From NCBI RefSeq assembly GCF_020520425.1, contig NC_079491.1, positions 1,364,001-1,428,000 of the forward strand: a stretch of 64,000 nt of DNA, read 5' to 3'. Positions 23,025 through 35,400 of the stretch are shown in pieces; the stretch's first letter is position 1, and each line of letters begins with the position of its first letter. Below the pieces are notes generated by a model. The model saw only the letters and a program-made list of their open reading frames with translations. It was not told the DNA's origin and ran no database searches. The position numbers and the translations under genes were made by a program. Source of the stretch: Spinacia oleracea. Its lineage: Eukaryota; Streptophyta; Magnoliopsida; Caryophyllales; Amaranthaceae.

Positions 23025-26000
23025 TTAATTCGGTAACCCTTATCACACGCTAAGTAATGCTATTGCATTATTTCTCCTTTTTTTTGTTTGGAGAATATGA
23101 TCCTTCACATTATTTTTTTTCCATTAAAGTTCTTATCATCGTTTGACAATGTAAACATAACAACATAAAGGCGTTATTGAGGTGTCAAAGAATATTTTGA
23201 CTTTTTTTATTTATTTTTTATTTATGGGATATTATGACAAGTCTAAATTAAATTGTTTATTAGATATAATTATCAATTAAATTTTAAAAAGGTATATAGT
23301 TAGACTCACATAGTTATGACTTTCATTTGTCTCAGTCAACATTAAGATTAATTCATTTACGGGATTTTATGGTAATAAAAACATATGAAATCACGAAAGA
23401 TAACACCAATCATAAATGCAAGTACATAGGCATGGAGAAAAAAAATACTAATCTTGAATTCACTCATTGTGAGATAAGCATTGAATTACTTAACTTTATA
23501 AGAACTCAAACATATATTTTAAAATTTGTAACATTGTGACATCATATCATAAATAATCAATAATAATAATCATGAACTAGTAATTAAATTATGGATATAA
23601 TGTTCCCAAGGTTGTGGCTAGATCTATCTTTTGAAATTGGCTCCACATGGGCCTTGAATGTTGTTGTTGAATGAGCAATGGTTTTTATTAGCTGGGAATT
23701 CAAGGCTTCAAAGGCTAATGGTGGAGAAAAGTGTGATTTTAAATAAAAAATAGTAGGAGTTATTTGTATATTTTTTATTTTATTGGAAATAATTTAATAA
23801 TATATGATAAAATGAAGTTGCATTAAAGTATGTACCATAGCCACTTATTTATCTTTTAGAAATCCCCAATTGTTGTTCTTCTGACCATACTCTGTCTTCA
23901 TCTATTGTGTTCCCATAGGTCTTTGAACAATATTTTGTCAAAAACTTAAAATAATGTTTTGTCACTTATAAAATCTAGTTATTCTTCTACATTACTTACT
24001 TAACTAGCAGATCATTTCTAATACGAAGTATTACGTTTATTAGGGTAGAAAGTAACATACTAACATGACACGTAGTCTGACAGTATTAGACTGATAATTT
24101 TTAAATTTTGTATTCTGACGGTTAAAATACATTAGACTAAATTTAGTATTCTAATATAGTAAATGTTTTATTTGATTTTATAATCATTTTTTCTTGTTAT
24201 CTTGTGGCGAAAGCAATGGAAGGTGTTGCCCTTTGTTGCACAGATTTTATTAAGGGGAGGACCAACTCTCACTAATTAAATTTATATTTTTCATGTTATT
24301 ATAAAATTAAAAGTCAGAGTATAATGGGCTTAGTCAAGTTTAATGTTTCAACTTTGCATATAAAATAACTACAATACCCCTACATCTTATGTGGATGTTT
24401 GAGTCATATAGGGATTAGGGAGTTAAGTGGGAATATTTTCAAGAATATAATTAGTCTAACTTATTTTAATAAGTCTTAAAAAATATGATACCTTTTATAG
24501 GTGTTTTACAGTAGAACGTTGATATGAACACGAATATTGCAAAAATAGATAATTAATGGATTTTGGACCCTCTATTCCCCACTTAGATAGCGGATTAAGA
24601 AAAAGTATTTTCATAATTTAAGAAAAATTAGTAGGAAACAATTAAGAACTACTCTTAAAGAACATATATATATTCATTAGTAAACTTTATGACTTTATGT
24701 ACAAGTACTACATAATTTACGTTTTTATTTAAATACGGAATATGACAAACTGACAAGATAATGTCTTACTAAGTATTTTGTAGAATATGAAGGTTATCAG
24801 CACGTAGTATAATGAAAGAGGACGCATGAAACTGAAATACATAATGTTGATTATAAGTAAAAGGATGAACATAGTGACTCTATTGCACATATTTTTTTTA
24901 AAAAAAAACTCCATGGGACAATGACACTAATTAGACATATATCGATCAAAATAAAACCGTTTCACGAAAGTGAATATGTAGCAAACACGACAAGTATGTG
25001 GCAAATTGGCAATAATGTTTATCAAGTTTTGGGGAAAAGATAATCATTTGATTTATTTCCATGTCTACAGATAATCATTATATTTACTGCAGTACTATTA
25101 TAGTGATTTTTAAAATAATAATAAATCAAAATGACTTTTTTAATGTCTAACAAATTGATAAAACCTTCTATTTCCGACTACATCATAATTAATCCATAAA
25201 CTTTAAAACAGTACCACTCGTACCACATTAAGCAAACATTGTTTAAACAACTATTCTTGATTCACCTCACATTCAAGATGATCATCATCATCACCACCTA
25301 TATTAAATTAGAGGACATGGAGGGTACAATTTGTGTACTACATTTCATTGATCCAATACATGTTAGGTTGAAATACAATATCATCAATCTTATTAGATTC
25401 TCTACACTAATCTATGTCACACACATCAAGATTTTGTTCTCTACTACATGTGTTTTTATTGGATAGTAGTAAGAATTTTCAAGATTAAATTGGAAACTGA
25501 GTTTTTGTCTTCAAGTAGTAGTACTTCTGCCTTTGTGAAAATATTTTTCAGAAAAAAAAATGGTAATTTATTTTTTTTTAGAAAAAAAAAAGAGTTGAAT
25601 GGGAGGAGGGAGGGAAGCACGTGATGTTTGAATGTTGGGAACATTGGAAAGAGGAAAGATGGTGGCCAGATATGATGAGGTCAGTGACAACCATGTGATG
25701 GAATCATACATGTGCTCTTCTTCATTTTTCAATTTTTTTTCTTTTTATACAAATTACAAATGTTATAAAAATTTCTACAAATTTTAAATCGGCTCGATTG
25801 TTATCAAACCGTATGACACTTAGATGCTTCATAAGTGAGTAGGGGTGAAACGCGTAACGAAAATAATAACTTATTTTTTCATTTTCAAAGTAAGATCGAT
25901 GATTTACCATTTTCTTTTTAATTTTCAATACTTTGAATTAGTTTTTACAAATAAATAAATAAATATGGGGTGACAAGGCTCCCGCTCATGAGCTCGACGA

Positions 26001-27329
26001 AGCGGCACTCAGATATGTGCAAGCAAAAATATATCAGTGGATAATTAGGTCATTTAAGAGATACAAAAACGCAATTTTTCACATAAAATATCATTGTTCG
26101 ATATACCAGTGTGGCAGTGTTCATATTTTATACCATTTTTTCATTTTTAATACCATTTCCTTTTTTTTTCCAATGATAAGTATTTACTAATACATACTTC
26201 GTATTTGATACTCCGTATTAAAATTTACTTCCTCCCTGCTCATGCCTATGTTTGATCCCTACTGACGTGACTCCGTGACATGCGGTCTTACAGTTAGTTT
26301 TGATAGCTTAATGTTCTACACAGAGAAACTGCAAGGCAATCTTTTACAAGATTTTATTATATTTTTATAATATTGTTTTTTTGGTTAGAAATTTGTCTTG
26401 TTTCATTTTCTTTGTAAGAAAAACTCAAATCCGAATGAAATATGATTGGTTAAAATAGGTTGGAGTTTCAGAGTTGCTGACAATAATTTTCTTTGACGTT
26501 TTCTGAGTTTATGATTCTTACTATTTTGTTTTTATTTTGGTGATTTTGATGTTTTAACTTTTTTATTTAAGTGGATTCAGATATTTTCATTTTTTCTGTA
26601 AGGTGAGGTGAGTATGGGGTTTTCAGAATTTGGGACCTTAGCTCCATCCTTTATTCTTTCTTAGTCCAACTTCTGAAATTAATAGAACAAACTTCACTTG
26701 ACTATTTGTTTCATATTCAAAGTACCATGAAGGTCAAATTCTAATGTTGAAATTTGAGCATGTATCTCTAAACAAAATCGGGGTATGAGTAGGGTAAAGT
26801 GGCAAGTCCTTGTCTACAAATTTGCGAAATCACATTCGAGTTATAATTAGCATGTGTTCGGGAAGAAGGAAATTGAACTTTTGATTTGCTACAACAAAAT
26901 GTAAGTTGTTATATACGAATATCACTAATGTAAAACAATAATTGGTAAAGGACTTATTTTGATAGGTTTAATTCAAATGTCATTATCAGATGTCGATATC
27001 AACCTAACATCTCAATGTAACATTAGGTTGCTATTTCCCTTCAATCAAGGCATTGAATCTTTTATACCTATATGATTGTATTTGATCACGAAATGTATAC
27101 TCCTTCCATACACAAATAATCACAAATTAACGAACTTAATTAACCAACTTTTCATATTAAACCACTCATAAATTTTGATACAATTACATATTTACTACGT
27201 TCTGAATAATAGCATCGTTTTGACTTTAACGTTTACCATAGCATAACTTTGACCATCAATGTTAATATATTTAAAATATGTATTAGTAAAAATTATGCAC
27301 AGAGACAAATTTTATATAATACCAAGTAG

Positions 27330-28015
27330 TAGACCTAGTTATCTGGCGGGGCGGGTCAGGGTCGGTGCGGGTCAAAAGAGGGTCGGGTATTGAAAGGGTC
27401 ATTTTTAGCGGGTCGATAATGGGCGGGTCAAAAGCGGGTCATTAATGGGCGGGTCAATAAACGAGCAATGAAAAATGAAAAACAAAATAGCCATGTGCAA
27501 GTACAAGTAAATACGAAGCTATACACGTAATTTTTTGTACTCCCTCTGTTCCGGAATACTCGACCCGGTTTGACCGGCACAGAGTTTAAGGGACTTGAAT
27601 TGACTTATTTAATTTAATAGGTAGTAGTTGATAGTGGAGTATTATTTTAATGTAGTTAGTGGGAAATGTGTAAAGGGGTGGGGTTGGGTAGAGTAGGGGT
27701 TGAATTTTTAATTATTTTTTGTATGGAGTACGGGGTAGGTGGGTTAATAAGGGTGGAGTGAGAAATAATATAATATTGTTAGAATATTTCCATTTTAAAA
27801 ACAGGTCAAGTATTAAGGGACGACCCGATAAGGAAAACAGGTCAAGTATTGCGGGACGGAGGGAGTATCATTACTATTTTAATTTTCAAAATAATTGTAG
27901 TATAAGTTTGACCCTATAATGACCCTGTCCAATAAAAGCTCTGCCCAATAAAAGCCCTATTAACTTGACCCTAACCCTATATCCATTGGACTACCCTGTC
28001 CAATAACCAGGTCTA
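27330..28015. mobile_element. hAT-type element with a Stowaway nested inside
   Basis: Inverted ends TAGACCTAGTTAT and ATAACCAGGTCTA are flanked by an exact 8-bp duplication CCAAGTAG (27322-27329 and 28016-28023). The interior is GGGCGGGTCA-rich on the left and TGACCCTG-rich on the right, so the inverted repeats are long. A Stowaway-like MITE (27538-27867) is nested in it. Confidence 0.8.
27538..27867. mobile_element. Stowaway-like MITE nested in the 27330-28015 element
   Basis: Ends TACTCCCTCTGTTCCGGAAT and GCGGGACGGAGGGAGTA are inverted and lie at TA dinucleotides. Inner inverted blocks are ACTCGACCCGGTTTG and AAACAGGTCAAGTATT. A short plus-strand ORF inside is incidental. Confidence 0.8.
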
Positions 28016-28044
28016 CCAAGTAGTATTTACCCAAACAAAACCCC

Positions 28045-28386
28045 CAAAAAAATGTGGGTCAGGTTGGGCTTCATGCCGAGCGCACAAGGCATGGCCTGAA
28101 CAGGCCAAGCCCACACCAATTCACTCTACATCATGTCGCGCCGAAAATTTCTAAACATGGCCCAAGCTCACGGGCCGTCATGTCTAAGGCTAATTCTACT
28201 AAATTTAACGTACTTTGTAGTGCAGGTCGAGTCGTGTCGTGCTTTTTCATATACCTGAAATAAAAATACGATCCAGACTCAGCTCACAACTTCGTGCTTG
28301 TATCGAGCCTTACTTTTTTGGTTCCCGTGCTGGGCTAGGCTTTTTTCATGCCGGGTCGGGCATCAGGCCTGGTGACAGCAATCTTT
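28045..28386. repeat. GGGTCGGGC-rich repeat, TAAAGATGG family (degenerate ends)
   Basis: It carries the family's internal order: GTGGGTCAGG, GGCCCAAGCTCA, a TAAGGCTAATTCTACTAAATTT block, GTCGTGCTTTTTC, then TTCGTGC and GCCGGGTCGGGC, ending near AATCTTTA. Complete relatives at 38144 and 43337 have recognisable ends and 8-bp flanking duplications; here the ends are eroded. Confidence 0.6.
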
Positions 28387-29028
28387 AGGTATATATTAAA
28401 AAGAAGAAAGGTTTTCCAAGGTTAAAATTTAACTAAATATGTCATTAGCATGAATCTAATGCCTCATGGACTCATCAAGGTACCATATGCTACCATCCTC
28501 GTAAAAATCGAGGTAACTTTTTGGACCTTGGAGTCACAAAAAGACCGTGATTGGTTTGGCAACCAAGATCTGTAAAAGCTCATATCAAAATGATTGTCCC
28601 AGTACACAGGCTTTTAACATAGTGAAAGATGGGCCCATAAAGTTGGGCTGCCTTTTTATGTCTCATGAAAAAAATTACTCCCACTTAAAACCTTTAGTTT
28701 CAAAAGTGCCTGTAAACTGTTGTAAAGCTTGTGAACATGAATCAGTAGTTAGCCTCAATTATATCATAAAGCACCTATTTAACACTTTCTCTCATCTCAA
28801 AATTCATCATGCAACAAAGGCCAAAAGAAGAAGAAGAAAATAAAAACATTCATTATTGTTAACACAAACTAAACTTCTCATGTAGAATTCAGTCTGGACA
28901 AAATACAAAAGCACAATGATAAATTGTACTACACCATAACTTTAACTTGATCCTGGTTCTTAACAATTTCCTACAAATATATACTATACTGTGGCTGTAC
29001 ACGACGGAGAAACGACAAGTTTATAACC

Positions 29029-29058
29029 GTGATTTGCAAGTTCAAACTTGCAAATCAC
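29029..29058. other. Perfect 13-bp inverted repeat (hairpin)
   Basis: GTGATTTGCAAGT and ACTTGCAAATCAC are separated by four bases. It lies about 370-400 bp beyond the stop codon of the minus-strand BRCT/PHD gene. It could be a 3' UTR stem-loop or chance. Confidence 0.7.
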
Positions 29059-29231
29059 AGATTATTAGCATTCATATATAACTCGTAAATGCTCTTAAAA
29101 ACTACCTAGATTTTTTTAAGGTAAGAAGAATGGACCCTGAACCAGCACCTAGCACAAGTTAACCACCCTAGCTACGCAGATCTTTGCTTGAGCCACTCCT
29201 AAACATTTTGCAGTTGATGGGGCTCAACCCT

Positions 29232-29411
29232 GTGACCTGATCATCTATATCCCAGCCAAATGGCCCAACCTGAAAAGTACAGGTTTGGACAACCTCAAAT
29301 ACAACTTTTTAGACCAAAGTTTGAACCCAGCCCGAAAAGCCTACACCAAATTTTTTGGGTTGGGCATGAGTTTTTTGTGTTAAAGCCCGGCCCGAATTTT
29401 AATCACCTCTA
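29232..29411. mobile_element. hAT-type MITE, TAGAGGTGATCA family
   Basis: Read on the minus strand it opens with TAGAGGTGATTAAAATTCGG and closes near TGATCAGGTCA, with the shared TTTGAGGTTGTCCAAACC and ACTTTTCAGG blocks also present at 38600-38785. No convincing flanking duplication remains. Confidence 0.6.
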
Positions 29412-29430
29412 AAAGCAAGATGCGGGAAGG

Positions 29431-32400
29431 TTATTCTAAAGATTCATAGCACTTGGGACAAAACCAGTCTTCTTCAGGTATATCCTTGAGAGGAGGATCA
29501 CAACAATCAATGTGACTACCAACACCACAACCAGTGGTACCACTCTCATTACCACAGACTAACATCACTTCCCCTCTATCAGTTAAGCCACAAATTTGAC
29601 ATGCTAAGTCATCATCATCATCACTAACCTGATCATGATCATCTGGTGGTGTTGCAGTAGCAGTAGCAGTAGCAGCAGCATCAGCAACGCCTACGACCTC
29701 TTCTGATAGGCTCGAGAGCTTCGAGAATGACTTAGCAGCCCACTCATGGGTGTTGTATTGAACGTGCCTATCGAGAGGGTATCCGGGTTTGCAAACATAC
29801 TCTACCAAGTAATCAGCCAAAACACATGGAATTTGGTGTCTGAGAAACTCTTGAACCCATATATCAACGCGTGGCATACCGGGACTAACAATGGCGAAAT
29901 CAACACCTGATTCGAGAATACGGGTGTATGGTGGAGAAGTAGCTAGGATCGTCCCATCTCCGGCTTTTATTACTCGCTTTAAGGTTTCCTGTTGTTATAC
30001 AATACAATGGCAGCATAAATGAGAACTCTACTATAAGTCTATAACAAAACTGAACAGAAAATCTTTAGGACTTTACTCTAAAGATGGATGTGGGCAAGCC
30101 CAGGTCGACGAAATAACACGGCCCGGTACTAGCACGAATTCGTGGGCCGAGGCTGGGTAGATTTTTTTTGGAAAAAGCACGACAAAGCACGCTAAAATTA
30201 GAATAATTAGGCTATTAGATCAGATTGGGCTTGGTGTGGGTGTGGGACCCTGTTTTGACCTTTTCAGCCAGACACAATGCAAAGTGGGCTTGGTGTAGGC
30301 CGGGCCCATTGAGGCCCATGAGCTCGACCCAAACCCCGCATTTAGGCCATATTTTCTATAATTATTTAGTTTGATCAGCATTCAATACATGCCTTTTATA
30401 TAGATTTTTCGTGTCTTTATCTAATTAACTACTCTTGTCACAACACATTTACCCAAATAAAAATATAATCTTGTGAAATGCACATGTTGATCAAATCGGA
30501 AAATTATAGAAAAAATTGGCCTAGATGTCGCCAAAAGCTCAATTCTTTTACAAAATTGTTGCCGCAACAAGTTTTTTTTACCAAATTGTCGTTAAGGGTT
30601 ACCTTTTTTTTTTACCAATTTGGTAAATTGGCCCCTGTTGGTCCAACTTTAGAGAAAAGAAAGCAAGAGTAATAATGTATGTTAACTTAGCAATGTGACA
30701 TCTCGAAATGGTATATGTTAACTTAGGGTTTAAGAGGAAGGGAGAATAATATCAAGAGTTTAGGAACATGGTGAAGAAGAAAGAAGAAAGAAATAATACC
30801 AAAGGTGGAGCAATGCATTCCCCGTATATTACAATTCGCATGCCATAGAAAGCACCATGACCTGTCTTCTCTCTTAGAAGGCGCCACTTCCTTGGAGCCT
30901 CGAAACTAATAGCACCATCTTCACTAAGGCCGTTCTTGTGCCACTCGAAAGGTTCCTCAGGTAAGAACTTACCGGCCTGACTACTCGCAGTTAAGTAATC
31001 AGTCTTCAAAATCCAGCTGCATTTGAACCAAATCACAGGTTAAACTTCACAGAAATAACAGATAACCTATTAGACCTGATCAAATTGTGGACTGGGTCGG
31101 GTTTGGGCCGGGGCACGACTTAAAAAATCTTCCCGTTGTGTCAGGATAGGCAGGGACGGGCCAGACTTTGGGTCGAAAATCTGCCCAAACCAGCTATTTA
31201 GGGCCATTCGGACCGATGCCAAATTTATAACTAGAAATGCAATTTTGAACTGTCCAAAACCCACACAAAAAATTAAAATTTTGGCCAGTCGGACCCGAAA
31301 ACAGGACCTGAAAATTCTGCCCAAAAACCCGTTATTTCCGGGCCAGGCCGGCCTCATGAGGCAAATTTATAACTAAAAATGCAATTTTGAGCTGTCCAAA
31401 ACCCACATAAAAAATCAAAATTTAGGCCGGTCGGGCCAGAAAACCGGGACTAAAAATTCTGCCCAAAACCCGCTATTTTCCGGGCCGGGCTCATGATGAG
31501 CAGGTCTATAATCTATAAAGGCAAAAGACTGCTAACAGTGTCGAAGATACAGAGTAATATACAAAAACATAAAAAAATAAGCTTAAAATAGGAATTTCAC
31601 CTCCCAGATGCTGCAGCAGCAAAGAACTTCTCTGTTCTGCGGATAGGTTCCGGAACAACAAAATGTGAAGCCTGATATGACCATTGATGAGAATCTCTGC
31701 AAAGTTTTCCTTTGAGACGCTTGATGAGTTGTTGGAACTCCTTTCTCTGTAGTCTATGTCCACAAAGTATGAAGTATGCAGTTTGTTGTTTTTTAACCTT
31801 TTCTAACTCAGGAATGTTTAAAGAACTTGAAATAGCTGCATCACTCTCATTGGCTGTCAAATCCGACTTACTTGTTCCATCTTTAGTTACATCTTCATCA
31901 TTATCAAAAACCGGATTACTTCTGGTACATTCATCATTTTCTTGCACCTCATTAGACTTGTTTAACACTAGAGTGCCACGCCTCTTTTTCCCCGCTATTT
32001 TACCAGCATGTTTTCCACCCTTACTTACTGCATCACTCTCATTGATTATCAAATTGGACTTAGTACTGGTCAGCTTTCCATCATCAAGATCCGGTTTATT
32101 CGCATCACCCTCATGGACTTGCACCTCAGACTTGTTTAACACCAGAGTGCCACCACGCCTCTTTTTCCCAGCTAATTTACCAGCACGTTTAACACCCTTA
32201 CTAGTATTTTGATCATTTGCAAGAACAGGTTCGTTTTCTTTGTCAACTTCCGTGGATATATCTAAGATATCAGATGCACTACTCAGCTTCCCATTGTGTT
32301 GCCCACCATCAAGAACTAACTCATTTTCCTTTTCAACAGACTTTTTTAACTGCAGAGAGCCACGCCTTTTCTTCCCACCCAACTTCCCAGGGCGTTTTGC

Positions 32401-35400
32401 AACCTTATTTGTACCTTGGTCATTACTAACACCACAGTCACTTCTATTTTCGACTTCCACATTATCTCGTGTCATGTTGAAAGAAGGGAAATTTTTACAG
32501 TCACTGTGTCCATCGCGATGTAATATTGGCTCGTTTTCATTTTCCACTTCAACAGGACCCTCTGACTTGTTTGACAGTAGACTTCCAAGCTTATTCTTCA
32601 AAGCTGATTTCCCTGTTACACCCTTATTCGCAAATTGATCATTACGAATAAGCTCATTTTCTCTTCCCACCTCAGCACGATCAATAAAAACAGATTCATT
32701 TTCTTTTTCCACTTCAACAGGCCTCTTTGACTTATTCAACAACAGAGTACTGCGCCTTTTCTTTGCAGCAGCACCAACTACTTGTTCATTCACATCATCA
32801 CTGGTTTTTCCTGCTTCAGCCTCATCTGCATCATCTTTGACGACTTCCTTTGCAGCAAGCTTAGACTTTTTCCTATCTTTCACAGCCATTTCCTTCTTCT
32901 GTGAAACCAAGTCTTCCTTCGTACCAACAATTTCAGCCACATTGAATTCATTATCCACATTGAATTCTGGTGGACCTTCAGTTTCATCATCTAAAAGTGC
33001 ATCATAGTCATTTATTTCAGTATCAGACTTCTGTTGAGGCTTAGAAGAACCCAAACCAATTGGCTCTTCTACTGTGGGGGGCACCAGAGCTTTATCAGCA
33101 GCAGGTGAAGGTGCAGTCGGCTCTTTCTTTTCCTGTCCCGCTGAGTGTATCGATACATCATCTAGAACGGGGTGTTTCTTGGCGGAACTTCTCTGAGCAT
33201 CAGCACTTCTTTTACTTACTTTAGGTCTGGAACCCAAAGTTTTTCTAGCCACCATTTTTTTCTTTGGTGGATTTGAAACAGATTTACAAGTTTGATCGGC
33301 AGACTTCAACTCCGGACTCCCAGACTTCACAGCTTCTAAGTCATTGGTGCCAGGAGAAGCATCAATAACTTTCTGCAGAGTCTGTGGTTGGCCAATTTTG
33401 TTACCAACTCCCAGTGAAGTAGAAATACTGTTGGTTTTAGGGGTGGTTGGAACATCTGTGTTCATAGGTTCACTAACTTGCAGCATCTCGAAAGCCAAAG
33501 ATCTAGAGGGACCACCATTCTTTGCATTGGACTTGGCAGATGAAACATTGGGAGATGACCTACCTGCAGATGATGTGGCAAACTCATCTTCTATTCTGCG
33601 GCCAGAATTAAGGGCACCACTTCTCTCCACAGATTTATTTACAGCAGTTCTAGGTTCTGATGCACCAACTCGTTTACTGGCTGAGGTGGTTAACTTCTGA
33701 GATTTGGGAGTAGTGTTAGAAGCATTTGAACCATCTGCAGTCCTCTTTTGCGGCAGTAAACCACCTGGGCCTTTTTCATCAAATAAACCAGCAACTGCAC
33801 TTGATGTTCCAATTTCTGAAGCAGCTTTTCCTTGGTCTGATCCTGTATTAGAAGTGCACAAGTCAGCAATCACATTTTCAGCTAAAGGCTTTTGCAACCT
33901 TTCAGCTAGATTGCTCAACTTTCCTTCAGATTTCAGGGAGAGACAAGATTTTCTCGGTGAATTTTTTGATTTTAAAGGACTACACTTGCCAGCTTTAGGA
34001 TCAGCTTGTCTTTTGGAACTTGATACTCCAAAGAAGCCTGTAGCCTCGTCTGTTTCTAGATTGAAGGTGGGCACGCCTTCAGTTGTCATTTCAGTTATTT
34101 TTTCTTCCGGCCTCTCATCTGACTTGGCAATCTTTCCTGCAGTTTGCAGGGAAGCCCTAGATCTTGGAGCTTTTCTTGAGCTTGATGGAGTTTTTCTTGC
34201 TCCAATTTTGTCCTCTGCGTCCTCTTCGACGTGCAATGGAACACTAGTTTCTTTTGAAGTCTTCTTTGAGTATTCTGAGCTATTCAACTTCTCAGCTTCA
34301 AAATCACCTGAATTCTTAGTATTTCCAGAAGTGGACGGGTGTCCTTTTCCAATCTGATTAGATGGAAGAAGTGCAGCATTTTGTCCATCAACATTATCAG
34401 ATTTAGCATCCATGTGAGACTGAGCTCTGTGGTCCTGTACATACTGCTTGCCCAACTTATTTACACTTGTAGACTCAGACAGCAAATCAGACTGCAACGA
34501 CTTTCCATCCTTTATTAATATACTGTTTGAGAATCCTTGTTGTGCAGACGAAACAGGCAACTTTCTACCAATACCAGAATAAATATGGGCTTCCCCCATT
34601 TCATTTTGCAAATTAGTGATCCCACTATTGTTTCTTCCAGTAATATCTTCAGTCTCATCTTCAGAATCTTTAGCCTCAGCTTCCATAAGATCACATTCAT
34701 AGCCACTGCAGGAGACAGAGAACCTATGTTACTAAGCTGATTTAAAGAGATTGAATAAGTAAATGAAAGTATAATAATTTTATTAAGAACAAGACAAGTG
34801 TTTCAAACTTGCAATTAAATACCATTACTATTTACTTCACATGCTAAAACAAATCCAAAATAAAGCATCATGTAACTACATATTTCATGCACAACTCACC
34901 TTGTAGTACTATACGGCTCCTCCGGAATAATTTTCCAAGCCTTTAGACTGCATAGCAAAGCAAATATCACAAAGTCAGAAAACTTTTGAATTAAGAAACA
35001 GTACCCGTGGATGTTTAAGACCACATTTGAAGTACAAGATTTAGACATACCAATCAACCACCCACTGATGATTTACGATTTTTGTAAGATTCATTTTCTT
35101 AGCCAGATCATACTTCTCCCCTGTGAAGAGAGAAAATAATCTTGTCATCTAGAACTTGTTCAGCCAAGCAGATTACATATATGAGTACACGTTTTATACC
35201 ATGTTAGCAAAAAGATTGTTTTACTTCCATATCTAAGAGCTGAAAAGAAGATGTAAATAAAGTTCAAATTTTCAAAATGTCCACTCTTATATTCAGGCGT
35301 GAAGAAAATCAAAGCAAGTGATGCTTACAAGTACAATAGCTAAAGAATTTGTGCCTTAAAATGTGGAACAAACTGAGTTTGTTAAATCTGAAAAGACCAG

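Larger units (their letters stand above)
18400..27329. other. Intergenic DNA with dispersed repeats and no supported gene
   Basis: Separate entries cover the hAT-type element (18644), Stowaway (21812) and CACTA copy 4 (22746). Other repeat traces are half-MITE ends (AAGGGACGGAGGGAGTTA near 20170) and a CAGAC/CCAGAC-rich patch (20370-20570). The ORFs in this stretch are short, AT-rich and lack splice or motif support. Confidence 0.55.
28387..29430. other. Downstream flank of the BRCT/PHD gene
   Basis: No gene is supported. It holds a perfect hairpin (29029-29058) and a hAT-type MITE (29232-29411). The 3' UTR of the minus-strand gene must end somewhere in this stretch; no polyadenylation site was fixed. 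Confidence 0.5.

Noticed and set aside
31712-34357. Long plus-strand ORFs (up to 217 codons) opposite the BRCT/PHD exon 8
   Set aside because: They lie antisense to a clearly coding exon whose minus frame is open for over 1000 codons; their residues (Ser/Phe/Leu-rich) reflect the complement of Lys/Glu/Ser codons.
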